DNA of 64,000 bases from Acidimicrobium ferrooxidans (GTDB lineage: Bacteria > Actinomycetota > Geothermincolia > Fen-727 > Anoxymicrobiaceae), in assembly GCA_020723485.1 (NCBI GenBank), contig DYIU01000002.1, positions 219,543 through 283,542 of the forward strand, given 5' to 3'. Positions 40,479-49,543 of the stretch are shown in pieces (the stretch's first letter is position 1; each line of letters opens with the position of its first letter). Position numbers and translations under genes: made by a program. The notes beneath the pieces were generated by a model. It made no database searches. It was not told the origin of the DNA and saw nothing but the letters and a program-made list of their open reading frames with translations.

Positions 40479-42077
40479 TCAGGGGTTCGCGGGCTGCCCC
40501 GCTGCCCGGGCAAGCTCCCGCCAGTCGAACACCCACACCCCGTCTATCTCGACCGGCCTGCTCACCGAAGCGAACTCGAGCGCCGGGTCGGAGCCGTCCG
40601 CGGACGAGAACCCGGGCCTTACGGCCAGGAAATCGGAACGTGTGAACGTGGCATGGGTGAAAAGCGACGCCGCGTCCGCGCCGGTGGGTACCACCAGGAC
40701 CGTGTAGCCGGCGTCGAGCCCCTCCTCCGTCGAGGCGGGCTCCTCGTCCAGGACATACACCGAGTCCGGGCGGTAGCTGTTCAGGTAGAAAAGGAGGTTG
40801 GGCCCGAGGTCGTTGATGCGGAGAATGGTCCTCCCGCTCTGCGGCATCCTCTGGTTCAGGTAGTCGGCGACCTCCTTGTATGCCAGTGACTTCTCGTACG
40901 TCCTGTCAGCGCCCTTCATGAAGGAGTAGAAGCCAACCGGGAGGCTCAGCGCGAGCGCGCCCGCCAGCGCAGCCACCACCAGCGCGCGCCCGAGCGCCGG
41001 GTGCGGCGCGAGCAGCCGAACCGTCTCGCGGAGGCCCCATCCCGCGAGGAGCGCGAACGCCGGGAGCGCCGAGTACATGAGCCACGGCGACTTGCCGACC
41101 GAGAACGAGATGAACGCGTAGAGGGACAGTATCCAGATGAGGAGGAAGAGCGCCATCTCCCACTGCGGCCTCGCGGAGCCGGGAGGCCGCACTTTTCTGT
41201 CGCTCGAGGCCTGGGCCCTTGAAGGCCCCCCCGGCCACCCGTGCCTGTGGACGTACGCCAGCAGGAAACCGGCCCCTATCGCGCAGAGCCCCAGTATCAC
41301 CCACCCCGCATCGGCGGGCAGCCGGCCCGCGAAGAAGTGCCACGGCTCGCGCCAGTTCCTGGACACCTCGCTCCTGCCGAGGTAGAAGCGCACGAACTCG
41401 CCGGAGCTCGTACTGACGAAAGCGTACCACCAGAAGGATAAGAACACCCCGATGCCCAGGCTCGCGAAGTACCCCCTGAGCGTGTCAAACCTCCGCGTCA
41501 GGAGGATGAAGACGAACAGGGCGGCCAGCGGAAAGACGAATATCTCCTTGGTCAGCATCGCCAGGCCCAGCATGACCCCCGACACCAGGTACCTGCCCCT
41601 GAAGAAGAAGAGCAGGAAGAGCATGACAAAGAGCAACGTGAGCGTTTCCTGCTTGGCGAGGCTGTCGTAGACACGCGCCGCAGGCATCACCGCGAAAAAG
41701 AAAGCCGCCGCGAGCCCGACCCGGTGGTCGAACCAGTCCCTCCCGCAGAGGAAGATGACGAGCGCGAGCGCGACCGAGGCCAGGAGCGAGATGAGCTCCA
41801 TCGCCATCACCGCCCCCGACCTTCCCGCCCCGGCTGCCGCGACGAAGAGCGCTCCAAGGCCGGTGTAAAGGGGCGGGTGCCTCAGGAAATTGCTGTAGAA
41901 GAGGTCCTCGGTGTGCCCGGCCGCCGCGTCTACCACGGAATGAGCGTTCCACGCTTCGTCATACATGACCACGTGGCCCAGGTTGAACACGCGCAGCAGT
42001 ATCACCAGCGCCACGATGGCCACCAGCGCGAATGTCACCAGCCTCCGGTCACTCCTGCTCATCTGAGGCCTCTTCAT
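40479..42077 (-). CDS. GT-C-fold membrane glycosyltransferase (PMT/ArnT-like)
   Basis: This is a 532-residue integral membrane protein with about 10-12 helices. The first extracytoplasmic loop contains the acidic metal-binding signature MYDEAWNAHS, and RHPPLYTGLGALF follows, as in ArnT/PMT-type enzymes that take sugars from polyprenyl phosphate. The C-terminal part (about 420-532) is a soluble extracytoplasmic domain ending with VWVFDWRELA. It overlaps the phosphoesterase gene by 4 bp. The acceptor is unknown; an envelope glycan or surface protein is likely. Confidence 0.82.
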   Translation of the reverse strand: MKRPQMSRSDRRLVTFALVAIVALVILLRVFNLGHVVMYDEAWNAHSVVDAAAGHTEDLFYSNFLRHPPLYTGLGALFVAAAGAGRSGAVMAMELISLLASVALALVIFLCGRDWFDHRVGLAAAFFFAVMPAARVYDSLAKQETLTLLFVMLFLLFFFRGRYLVSGVMLGLAMLTKEIFVFPLAALFVFILLTRRFDTLRGYFASLGIGVFLSFWWYAFVSTSSGEFVRFYLGRSEVSRNWREPWHFFAGRLPADAGWVILGLCAIGAGFLLAYVHRHGWPGGPSRAQASSDRKVRPPGSARPQWEMALFLLIWILSLYAFISFSVGKSPWLMYSALPAFALLAGWGLRETVRLLAPHPALGRALVVAALAGALALSLPVGFYSFMKGADRTYEKSLAYKEVADYLNQRMPQSGRTILRINDLGPNLLFYLNSYRPDSVYVLDEEPASTEEGLDAGYTVLVVPTGADAASLFTHATFTRSDFLAVRPGFSSADGSDPALEFASVSRPVEIDGVWVFDWRELARAAGQPANP

Positions 42078-42829
42078 CTCCCGACTGACAGGCGCTCGAT
42101 GAGGAAGCGCGGCAGGCCGGCTTCCTCCATGCTCTCCTGCACGTCGCGGACGGGGTACTCGACGCGCCGGTAGGTGACGGTTCCTGCGCCCGCGTCGTAC
42201 TCGACGAAGCAGGCGCGCGGGTCGCCGTCCCTGGGCTGTCCGACGCTGCCGACGTTCACCATGAGGCGGCTGCCCTCCTCGAGCTCCACAACCTCACCGT
42301 CCGCGGGCTGCAGCGCTTCGGGGACCGGAGCCTCACCCGGCCCGGGCCGGGAGGTCCGAAGGCGGAACACGGCGGGCACGTGCGAGTGCCCGTGCAGGCA
42401 GGTTTCCTCGGCGAACTCGGTGAAACACGCTCGAGCGCTCGCGGGGGAAAGGACGTATTCCCACACCGGGTCCCGGGGGCTCCCGTGAACGACGAGCAGG
42501 TCCTCGAACGAGGCCCGTTCCGGGAGCGAACTCAGGTAGGCGGAGCCGTCAGGCTCCAGGACCCGCGCCGTCCACTCGCACGCCATGCGCGCCTCGGGAT
42601 TGAACCGCGCCAGGTCTATCGCGCCCAGCGAGCCGAGGTCGTGGTTGCCCACCACCGCCCGCGCTTCCAGGCTGCGGACCAGCGACAGGCACTCGTTGGG
42701 AAAGGGGCCGTACCCTACCGTGTCGCCGATGCATATCCAGCCTTCCGCCCCGCCGCCAGCCGCCGCTATGACGGCCTGCAGCGCCGGAAGGTTTCCGTGC
42801 ACGTCTCCTATGACAGCCCTGAACGCCAA
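42074..42829 (-). CDS. Calcineurin-like metallophosphoesterase (YfcE/ApaH type)
   Basis: This 251-residue phosphoesterase has the full metal-binding set: GDVHGNLPAL, GDTVGYGP, VVGNHD, VHGSP and HGHSHVPAVF, followed by NVGSVGQPRDGDPRA. This pattern is common to MJ0936/YfcE-like phosphodiesterases. Substrate cannot be deduced. The start is TTG after GAGGGAAGGC. It is translationally coupled to the GT-C protein. Confidence 0.9.
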   Translation of the reverse strand: MAFRAVIGDVHGNLPALQAVIAAAGGGAEGWICIGDTVGYGPFPNECLSLVRSLEARAVVGNHDLGSLGAIDLARFNPEARMACEWTARVLEPDGSAYLSSLPERASFEDLLVVHGSPRDPVWEYVLSPASARACFTEFAEETCLHGHSHVPAVFRLRTSRPGPGEAPVPEALQPADGEVVELEEGSRLMVNVGSVGQPRDGDPRACFVEYDAGAGTVTYRRVEYPVRDVQESMEEAGLPRFLIERLSVGR

Positions 42830-42910
42830 GCCTTCCCTCGGAGGATGTCACGTTGCCGGCGCCGTCCCATGCCGGGCGAAAGAGTCCCGGCGCGGGTCGG
42901 TAGCCGGACC

Positions 42911-43192
42911 TCAGGTCGCGATGTGACCGTGGACCGCAATGATGTTGCTCCACGGGATGAAGTAATGATGAATGCCGAGCTTGCCGGTGGCGGCAAGCGT
43001 TATGCCCTCGTCCTGCACCTCTACCACGGCGTAGAACTCGACGTCCGGTATCTCGTATCGCAGGAATATCTCGAGTGATTGGCACGCGGAGTCCCAGCCG
43101 AACATCTTCTTGCAGAGATCGACCGGGAGGTGCTTCACGTCGCTTTCGGGCTCCTGCACGTAGCACGGCTCCCTCAGCCTGATGACTTGCAT
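42911..43192 (-). CDS. Hypothetical protein, 93 residues
   Basis: A small soluble protein with the core LREPCYVQEPESDVKHLPV near the start and a later beta-rich region (DVEFYAVVEVQDEGITLAATGKLGIHHYFIPWSNIIAVHG). The latter could be a small beta-barrel resembling hypothetical housekeeping proteins with an IPW-S-x-I-V-H ending. ATG at 43192 has the strong GAGGAGGTAAGG. It stands alone, 81 nt before the phosphoesterase gene. I do not recognise a family. Confidence 0.75.
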   Translation of the reverse strand: MQVIRLREPCYVQEPESDVKHLPVDLCKKMFGWDSACQSLEIFLRYEIPDVEFYAVVEVQDEGITLAATGKLGIHHYFIPWSNIIAVHGHIAT

Positions 43193-43268
43193 CCTTACCT
43201 CCTCGAGGTATTTAGATGTCCCGCCCAAGAATATTCCATCGGCCCCGGCCGTTCAAACTCGACGACTG

Positions 43269-45173
43269 TCACGCGCCCGGCCCGACGCGGACCGCGGACG
43301 AGGGCGCCCTCAAGCTCTGGCTGTAGGAGCCGTCCTTCTTCCTTTCAATGCGCGCTTCTATGAAACCTCCCGGGACCGGCACCCTTCCCTCGACCCACTC
43401 CAGCCCGCACGGCCTCGGGTCAAGGACGAACCTGCCGTACCCCGGCGCCGCCGGCCTTATCCCGAGCACGAACTTCGACAGAAGCGGCACCACCCCGGCC
43501 GACCAGCCGTGGCACAGGGACGTGGAGCGGCCGGGGACCTCCCCCCTGCGCCCCTTCCACTCCCAGAACGTCCCGCTTCCTCCCTCCAGCATCGGGCACC
43601 AGCACCGCCGGATGAGCTCCATCGCCGACTCGTCGTCGCTCGCTATGAAGCGGGCCAGGGCCTCGTAGTTGTTCATGAACGGGACGACCCGCTTGTTGTG
43701 CCAGGGGATGCCGGGCGTCAACCTGTAGTAGGGGACGTCGACATTGGTCGAGCCCCACTGCTCCCAGTTGTGCTCTCTCAGGTACGCGAGGGCGCGCGAG
43801 GCGTCATCCGGCTCCGACAGCATGCCTGAGACTATCGCTATGGAGTTGGCGTCCTGCGGCACTCTCTTCCGGTCGGCGGTTGTGTCGACGAACGCACCCC
43901 TGCCGGCGTCCCATAGCCTGCTCTCGAGCGCCTCACCGAGCCTGAAAGCCCGGGAGACGTACCCGGCGCTCACTGCGTCCTCCCCTATCTCGTTCGCCAG
44001 GTACGCGGCGCTGTTCAGCGCCCAGTAGTACAGAGCGTTGGTGTACGAGGGACGGCCGCGCCTGAGGACCGTGAAGCACCACTCCATCATGTTGAGTGGG
44101 GTCTGGCGGAACAACCCGCCCCTGCACTGGGAGTGCAGGTAATGGAGCGCCCGCTTGACCGTGCTGAATGAGTCCTTCACGGTCCGCGCGTCCCCTGTGT
44201 GTATGTAGTACTGGAACAGGCATACCACCCACCAGGCTACGTACTCGCCGAACAGCCCGCTCGCGACCCTTAGCGGCAGCGGCCCCGGACTGCACGCGGG
44301 GATGTACCCGTTCTTCTGCTGGTGTGCGGCGAGCGAAAGAAGGGAGTCCCTGACCGCCCCGGTGTTGTTGTCTCCGACGCAGACTGCGGGGCCCATGGGG
44401 CCGAGGTCGCCGGTCCATATCAACCTGTCCCTCTTGGCGCCGTCGACCAGCACCCACTTTCCCTCACCGATGCTGTGCCTGCCCGCCACGCCGCCCATTT
44501 CCGGGTCGATGGTACACATCTCGACGGTGTGCAGACCGGCGAACCACGCCCTGTTCAACTCGTCGTCGCTAGAGAGGAAATAGCCGCATGATGCCGGGTC
44601 GGGAGCGCGGTACGGGGTATAGTCGAGCGACGCCTCCCGGAGCGTCACCCGGCCGGGGCACAGGCTATATATCCAGAGGTAGCGGAACCCGCCCGCATGG
44701 GGCAGCCTGGCCCCGGGACCCGGGACAGCCTTGAAAGTGTGGCTGTAGATGCCGGGCTCGGCGATTGAAGCGGGCTCCACCGCCAGTGGCTTGACCAGAT
44801 GGCCGAGCGACTCCACCGCCTGGACCCCGACCCTGCGGCAGGCGCCCGGACCGAACGACAGACGCGGAAAGCCGCCGACCTCGATGCCGAAATCTATCAG
44901 GATGCCCCCGCGCGCCGAGGGCGTGGCGCTCAGTTCGAGGCCCGCGTCCGGCTCATACGGCACGCTCCTCGAGGCATGCCCGGAGAGGTCGGTCTCCGCC
45001 AGGGTCAAAGGCGAGACCTCGCTGGATGCCGGCTCCAGCCAGTAACTCCCTATCGAGCCGGACTCCTTCAATACCCTGGCCAAGATAGACTCCCGTGATC
45101 CGTGAAACGCAACAAAGTGACCTGACCCCGTTTGTGCACTTTCCACCCGGGGTTTTCGGACAACCGGGGCCAT
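43269..45173 (-). CDS. Alpha-L-rhamnosidase-like (GH78) six-hairpin glycosidase
   Basis: This is a 634-residue protein. The N-terminal half (about 1-215) is beta-sandwich-like, and the catalytic alpha/alpha-barrel follows, with DGAKRDRLIWTGDLGPMG holding the acidic residues typical of GH78. A C-terminal beta domain begins near VLGIRPAAPGYGRFVLDPRP. There is no signal peptide, so it may be cytoplasmic. ATG at 45173 was chosen because earlier starts overlap the methyltransferase gene. Bases 45104-45130, inside the N-terminal coding region, match the dispersed GGGTCAG-type repeat and encode SGHFVAFHG-like residues. Confidence 0.75.
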   Translation of the reverse strand: MAPVVRKPRVESAQTGSGHFVAFHGSRESILARVLKESGSIGSYWLEPASSEVSPLTLAETDLSGHASRSVPYEPDAGLELSATPSARGGILIDFGIEVGGFPRLSFGPGACRRVGVQAVESLGHLVKPLAVEPASIAEPGIYSHTFKAVPGPGARLPHAGGFRYLWIYSLCPGRVTLREASLDYTPYRAPDPASCGYFLSSDDELNRAWFAGLHTVEMCTIDPEMGGVAGRHSIGEGKWVLVDGAKRDRLIWTGDLGPMGPAVCVGDNNTGAVRDSLLSLAAHQQKNGYIPACSPGPLPLRVASGLFGEYVAWWVVCLFQYYIHTGDARTVKDSFSTVKRALHYLHSQCRGGLFRQTPLNMMEWCFTVLRRGRPSYTNALYYWALNSAAYLANEIGEDAVSAGYVSRAFRLGEALESRLWDAGRGAFVDTTADRKRVPQDANSIAIVSGMLSEPDDASRALAYLREHNWEQWGSTNVDVPYYRLTPGIPWHNKRVVPFMNNYEALARFIASDDESAMELIRRCWCPMLEGGSGTFWEWKGRRGEVPGRSTSLCHGWSAGVVPLLSKFVLGIRPAAPGYGRFVLDPRPCGLEWVEGRVPVPGGFIEARIERKKDGSYSQSLRAPSSAVRVGPGA

Positions 45174-45186
45174 ACCTTGAGCCCGC

Positions 45187-45981
45187 TCACGCGCCGCGGC
45201 GGGCCACGAACTGCACCCGCCTGGTCTCGGGGGTGAGCCCCGCGAGGTCCCTGGCATCGAAGGCGTCTGCGCGGTCGAAGCCCGCCCGGGTCAGAAGCTC
45301 CAGGACCAGCCCGGTATCGTAAGCCCTCTCTCGATGGACCTCTTCGCTCATCCTGTAGAGCCCGTCGTCCTGCAGTATGAAGTTGGTCATCATGAGCGTG
45401 TTGATCCTGGCTTCCGGGTCCCACTCGAACTCCCAGATACCTATACCGGAAGATAACCTGTGCACGAGGACCGTCGTCCCCCACTCCTGCTCGAGCTCCC
45501 GGGTGGTGTTCATGTCGAAGATGCAGTAGCCGCCCCGCCCGACGGACCGGCCGAACCTGGAGACGGCTTCCGCCAGCTCCGCCTCCGTGAGCACGTAGTT
45601 GAGCGAGTCGAAGTTACAGGTGAGCAGGTCTACCTGCTCGGGCAGCTCCAGCCCGGTGAAGCTCTGCTCGAGCAGTATCACCTCCCCTTCCTCCGTCCTC
45701 CGTGCAGCCCGTTCCAGCATGCTGGGCGAGGCGTCGACCCCGTACACCCGCTCGCACCTGCCGGAGAGGTACTCCAGTGCGTGGCCGGTGCCGCACGCGA
45801 CGTCGGCCGCCACGCGGAACTCGAGCTCGTACCTGGACACCAGCTGCTCGAAGTTGGCACGCCAGCAGTCGAACGCCGCGTCCCCCACCAGCTCGTCGTA
45901 CATCCGGGCCAGCTCACCATAGGGTCTCGCGGTCTCCCGGCCGTCTCCCCTGCTTCGCTCCGGCCGTCCGGATCTCGGCAT
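45187..45981 (-). CDS. Class I SAM-dependent methyltransferase
   Basis: This is a 264-residue methyltransferase with YDELVGDAAFDCWRANFEQL, motif I VAADVACGTGHALEYLSGR, motif II YGVDASPSMLERAARR and LLTCNFDSLNYVL. The pattern is that of small-molecule or ubiquinone/SAM-type methyltransferases (Methyltransf_25/11). The substrate is unknown. ATG follows GGGAGAGGTAG. It lies just upstream of the rhamnosidase-like gene, so a role in sugar or glycolipid modification is possible. Confidence 0.88.
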   Translation of the reverse strand: MPRSGRPERSRGDGRETARPYGELARMYDELVGDAAFDCWRANFEQLVSRYELEFRVAADVACGTGHALEYLSGRCERVYGVDASPSMLERAARRTEEGEVILLEQSFTGLELPEQVDLLTCNFDSLNYVLTEAELAEAVSRFGRSVGRGGYCIFDMNTTRELEQEWGTTVLVHRLSSGIGIWEFEWDPEARINTLMMTNFILQDDGLYRMSEEVHRERAYDTGLVLELLTRAGFDRADAFDARDLAGLTPETRRVQFVARRGA

Positions 45982-46004
45982 CTACCTCTCCCTGTTACGG
46001 CTAC

Positions 46005-46034
46005 ATGACAATCCTACCCACATATGGTTATGAT
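46005..46034 (+). promoter_or_regulatory. Possible promoter of the lysine-rich protein gene
   Basis: ATGACA (46005-46010), an 18-nt spacer and TATGAT (46029-46034) lie 67 nt upstream of the ATG at 46101. Confidence 0.4.
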
Positions 46035-46100
46035 ATGGAACTGGGTAACTGTTCAAGCGAACCTGCCCGATGAGCACGGTACCGCGGAAGGGAGCAGAAC

Positions 46101-46253
46101 ATGAGGGCCAGGAAGGTCAAGAAGCTCGAGAAGAAGGCCAAGAAGCTCGGGAAGAAAGCGGGCAAGGCGACCAAGAAGACCGACAAGATAGTGAAGGTCG
46201 CCGACAAGGCCGCCAAGAAAGCGGACAAGGCCAAAGCGAAGCTGGGCGACTGA
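46101..46253 (+). CDS. Lysine/alanine-rich 50-residue basic protein, histone-tail-like
   Basis: An ATG with a good GGAAGGGAG site opens a 50-codon frame of striking composition. About 22 residues are Lys and roughly a quarter Ala, arranged as KK-x-x-KK and AKKA units (KKLEKKAKKLGKKAGKATKK), ending LGD. It resembles the C-terminal tails of histone H1, HU-like actinobacterial proteins and AlgP-like proteins, which bind DNA or RNA non-specifically. A nucleoid- or RNA-associated role is inferred from composition alone. The codon use matches neighbouring genes. Confidence 0.7.
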   Translation: MRARKVKKLEKKAKKLGKKAGKATKKTDKIVKVADKAAKKADKAKAKLGD

Positions 46254-46350
46254 TACCGGGTCCGACCAACCTTTCCGTATCCGGACCGGGGTGACGAGAT
46301 AGCGTGCCCGCAGGGGAGCGTGGCGCGGCTGTCGCTGCCGTGGAGGTAGG

Positions 46351-47451
46351 ATGAGGGAGTGCCGGCAGTGCGGCTTTCCCCGCAAGTTCGCCACTTATTT
46401 CGACTGGCGCGAGGACGGCACCATCATAAGCACCGACCGTTCGGGCACGCGCGCGCAGATCGCCCTTCTGAACGCCGGAGAGTTCGAGAGCATATTCAAT
46501 GACCTCTCGCACACCATCGGCCTCAACGTGGACCCCTTCCTCGTAAAGGCATACAAGGGCATCGGCAAGGCGATCTACGGCCACACACCGATCCGTCACG
46601 TGGCCTTCCTTCCCAACAACAGGTTCTTCCGCCCGCAGTTCCTGGCAAGAGCGCTCCTGAAGCTGACCGCCGCGGACGTGGCGACACTGGGGACCGGCAG
46701 GGTAAGCCTGGACAGATATGCCCCGGGCGCCTCGGCGGTGGTTAGGTTCACTTATCCATGCCTGTACCCGCTGCTGGCCGGCAGCGCCGCGGCGATGTAC
46801 GAATCCGTCGAGGGCATAAGCGACTCAGACGTCGAGTTCGAGCTGGACGCCGGGGACCTGGTGGTGCGCCTCCGTCCGGCCGCGGAGCGCGCGCTCTCGA
46901 CCGAGCTCGAGGAGAGGCTCCACTACGAGGAGGCGGTCCCGATAGAGGGACCGGTAAGGTACAGCAGGTGCCGGGAGTGCGGCGCCCCGGCCCTGGCGGG
47001 CCTCACCTTCCAGTGGGACACGAACAGGGGCGTCATCAAGAACAGGCTCACCGGCGAAAGGGAGGTCGTGGTGGCCGTGCAGGCGGTGAACGCCATCCTC
47101 CGGGAGCTGGAGCTCGAGCTGGGTGAAGGGATACCCGGGATAATCTACGGCCACCAGAAGGCTCTGACCAGGGAGCGCCTGGAGAGTCGGTCCGAGCGTG
47201 ACGCCGAACGCTTCTGGGACGAGTACCTGGCGGACATGGCCCTGCGCGGCATGGGTTACCCCATGTCGATCGCCAGGACCGCGTCCTCGGTCCGCGTCGA
47301 GATCGCCAACGCATACAACCTCGTGCTCTACGCGGCCAAGACGGCTGCCGCGTTCGAGGTCTCCTCGGGACAGGCGAGCGAGATACAGTGGGAAAGGCGG
47401 GAAGGCAACCTGGGGACGTTTACTCTCACGCCCGTGGCAGGCGCCGCGTAA
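46351..47451 (+). CDS. Duplicated zinc-ribbon protein, unknown function
   Basis: This is a 366-residue protein made of two related halves. Each begins with a C-x2-C knuckle (CRQCGFPRKFATYFDWREDGTI and, near residue 208, CRECGAPALAGLTFQWDTNRG). Each continues with a segment on a D-R/T-G-R/E turn and a stretch ending in a Y-G-H motif (KAIYGHTPI; IIYGHQKAL). Only one C-x2-C is seen per half, so a metal site might form between the halves. The last 80 residues (ARTASSVRVEIANAYNLVLYA) are unlike the first half. ATG has GGAGGTAGG. I do not recognise a family. Confidence 0.8.
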   Translation: MRECRQCGFPRKFATYFDWREDGTIISTDRSGTRAQIALLNAGEFESIFNDLSHTIGLNVDPFLVKAYKGIGKAIYGHTPIRHVAFLPNNRFFRPQFLARALLKLTAADVATLGTGRVSLDRYAPGASAVVRFTYPCLYPLLAGSAAAMYESVEGISDSDVEFELDAGDLVVRLRPAAERALSTELEERLHYEEAVPIEGPVRYSRCRECGAPALAGLTFQWDTNRGVIKNRLTGEREVVVAVQAVNAILRELELELGEGIPGIIYGHQKALTRERLESRSERDAERFWDEYLADMALRGMGYPMSIARTASSVRVEIANAYNLVLYAAKTAAAFEVSSGQASEIQWERREGNLGTFTLTPVAGAA

Positions 47452-47534
47452 TGACTTACGCGTACCTCCCGGAAGGACGGGGAGCGTGATTCTCGATTCT
47501 CAGAGTGCCCCGACCGGGGTCAGCCGCGGGGCCC

Positions 47535-47732
47535 TCACGTGTAGCGGCTAGCTCCAGGCGGAGAGCACGATCGGCTCACGGCAGTACCGGGGGTACCGAA
47601 CACCGAAAAGACCTTCCTGATGACCCCCGTCTCGCAGCTGAGGCACCTCTTCCCGCTCGAGTCCTCGCCCACTTCCTGGAGCCTCTGGGTCCTCTCATTG
47701 CATTCGCTGCACTGGTACTCGTAAACCGGCAC
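47535..47732 (-). CDS. FmdB-family zinc ribbon protein
   Basis: This is a 65-residue protein starting MPVYEYQCSECNERTQRLQ with a second knuckle CLSCETG, the FmdB/CxxC_CxxC_SSSS pattern. The C-terminus is short and Ser/Pro-rich. Such proteins are proposed regulators of amidase or C1 genes, but most are uncharacterised. The start is GTG after AGGAGGAG. It follows the ferredoxin-type gene by 27 nt. Confidence 0.85.
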   Translation of the reverse strand: MPVYEYQCSECNERTQRLQEVGEDSSGKRCLSCETGVIRKVFSVFGTPGTAVSRSCSPPGASRYT

Positions 47733-47759
47733 TTGCTCTCCTCCTGTCGTGGCGTCGCG

Positions 47760-48752
47760 TCAGGTCGGGATGTAGTCCACTTCTCTTACTGTCACCAGGC
47801 TGAGGGCCCCCGCGGGGCATACCACCTGGCACAGCCCGCAGCCCATGCACTCCTCCTGCTCCACCGCGACCACCCCGCCTTCGGCCTCGGCCAGCGCGCC
47901 GAAGTAACAGCGCTCCAGGCACTCACCACAGCCGTCGCAGAGCTCGGCGTCCACGACCGCGGCGTACCTGCTGGGGTCGCACAGCTTCAACCGTTTCTCG
48001 ATGAGCATGGGGAAGGTGATGCAGCAGTCGTCGCAGCAGTTGCATATGAAGTGAAACCCGCTGGTCTTGTTCATGGTCACGTGGATGAGGCCGGCCTCCT
48101 CCGCCTGGCGGAGAAGCCTCAGGGCTTCCTCCTTGTCGATCTCCCGCCCGCTGCCCCTGTCTATCGTGTACGCTCCGGCCTTGCCGACCTGGAGGCATAT
48201 CTCGACCGGCCTGTCGCACTTGTGCGCGGTCAACCGGCAGGTGCAGTTCACGACCGCAATAGGGGACTCTTTCTCCACTATCTCGCGGACGTCTTCGAAC
48301 GCGAGTATCTGCTGGCGCGCGTCGACCGACTCGGCCACGGGCACGACTCTCGCCACCGGCTTGGGAAGGAGCTTGTCGACTATCTCCGCGAATGCGGGCC
48401 ATTCGGTCTCCATGTACTCCTGCCAGAGGTCGAGGTACTCCCGGGGTGCCTCCGGCCACAGGATGGACGCGTCGTGGAACTGCATGAAATCCCTGCAGAA
48501 GCGGTACTCGACGCCCTCGGGCTTCGACTTCTTGAAGACCAGCCCCTTCCGGAAGAGCGTGTCGAGCATCTCCTGCGCCGCCGGCTCGTCAATGCCCAGC
48601 TTTTCGGCGGCCTGTCCGGCGGTGGCCGGCAGCGCGAGAAGGAGGTCGGCCTCCCTGTCAGGCGCTATCATCTCCAGGAGCCGGGGGATTATCTTGGAGT
48701 TCCCCATCATGATCTTCTCGGCAAGCTTCTGGTAACGCTCGTCTTCCGGCAT
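47760..48752 (-). CDS. Winged-helix-like protein with cysteine-rich core and ferredoxin domain
   Basis: This is a 330-residue protein. An N-terminal helical region of winged-helix character (ATAGQAAEKLGIDEPAAQEMLDTLFRKGLV) is followed by a core with VNCTCRLTAHKCDRPVEICLQVG and FICNCCDDCCITF. The C-terminus has two 4Fe-4S motifs (CDGCGECLERC and CMGCGLCQVVC). The same layout is seen in uncharacterised 4Fe-4S proteins of anaerobes. A redox-sensing or electron-transfer role is likely, but no partner is known. ATG at 48752 was chosen for its AGGTGAG site and because the family starts there. Confidence 0.8.
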   Translation of the reverse strand: MPEDERYQKLAEKIMMGNSKIIPRLLEMIAPDREADLLLALPATAGQAAEKLGIDEPAAQEMLDTLFRKGLVFKKSKPEGVEYRFCRDFMQFHDASILWPEAPREYLDLWQEYMETEWPAFAEIVDKLLPKPVARVVPVAESVDARQQILAFEDVREIVEKESPIAVVNCTCRLTAHKCDRPVEICLQVGKAGAYTIDRGSGREIDKEEALRLLRQAEEAGLIHVTMNKTSGFHFICNCCDDCCITFPMLIEKRLKLCDPSRYAAVVDAELCDGCGECLERCYFGALAEAEGGVVAVEQEECMGCGLCQVVCPAGALSLVTVREVDYIPT

Positions 48753-48862
48753 CTCACCTGCACCCCCTCGCGGAGCCGGTTTACTGCATGTTAGCAGCAA
48801 CCCGGCCATCCGCCTCTGATATTTATCAATTGTTGTTCATCAACCGCCGGTGCGTCCGCGAC

Positions 48863-49390
48863 TCAACCGAGCAGCTCGGAAGCAACCCTCGTGTAGACCT
48901 CGTAATCCTTACGGCCGAACGTGCAGCATATGACCCTTTCGATCGCGTCGGCACCGGCCAGGAACTCCTTTATCTCTCCCAGAGCTATCCTCGTGGCGCG
49001 CTCCATGGGAAAGCCGTAGACCCCCGTGCTTATCGAAGGAAAGGCAATCGTCTTCACGCCGTTCTCGACCGCGAGCGCGAGGCTGTTCCTGTAGCAGTCG
49101 GCGAGCAGCCTGTCCTCGTCGCTCCTCCCCCCGTGCCAGACCGGCCCGACTGTATGGATGACGTGCCCGGCCGGCAGGTCGTAGCCGGCGGTTATCTTGG
49201 CCTCGCCGGTCTCGCAGCCGCCCAGCGCCCTGGTCTCCTCGAGCAGGCGGGGGCCTGCGGCCCTGTGGATGGCGCCGTCCACCCCGCCGCCGCCCAGCAG
49301 GCTCCTGTTGGCGGCGTTCACGATAGCGTCGACTTCAAGCTTGGTTATGTCGCCCTCGATTATCTCCAGGCGACCCTCGAGGTACTCCAT
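48863..49390 (-). CDS. Macrodomain protein (O-acetyl-ADP-ribose/ADP-ribosyl hydrolase type)
   Basis: This is a 175-residue macrodomain. The ligand-binding motifs are clear: [34 protein letters not shown], split between the first loops, HTVGPVW, and the GVYGFP loop ([15 protein letters not shown]). Family members remove ADP-ribose from proteins or deacetylate O-acetyl-ADP-ribose. ATG at 49390 follows GGGAAGGGAGCC. It is a single-gene unit. Confidence 0.93.
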   Translation of the reverse strand: MEYLEGRLEIIEGDITKLEVDAIVNAANRSLLGGGGVDGAIHRAAGPRLLEETRALGGCETGEAKITAGYDLPAGHVIHTVGPVWHGGRSDEDRLLADCYRNSLALAVENGVKTIAFPSISTGVYGFPMERATRIALGEIKEFLAGADAIERVICCTFGRKDYEVYTRVASELLG

Positions 49391-49543
49391 GGCAGGCTCC
49401 CTTCCCGGCGGGTACGCGCTCACGGAAAGTATATCAAACGGCGCAGGTATGCCCGGGCACTCATCGAAATCCACTCTAAGTCCGGTGTCAGTCCGGTCTT
49501 GAGTCCGTGTCGCGGTTTCGCTTCGGACCTTGGAGGTGGGGCA

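Noticed and set aside
46070-46294. Plus-strand frame overlapping the lysine-rich gene
   Set aside because: It is another frame of the same AAG-rich DNA (Glu/Gly/Gln-rich) and lacks its own ribosome binding site, unlike the frame at 46101.
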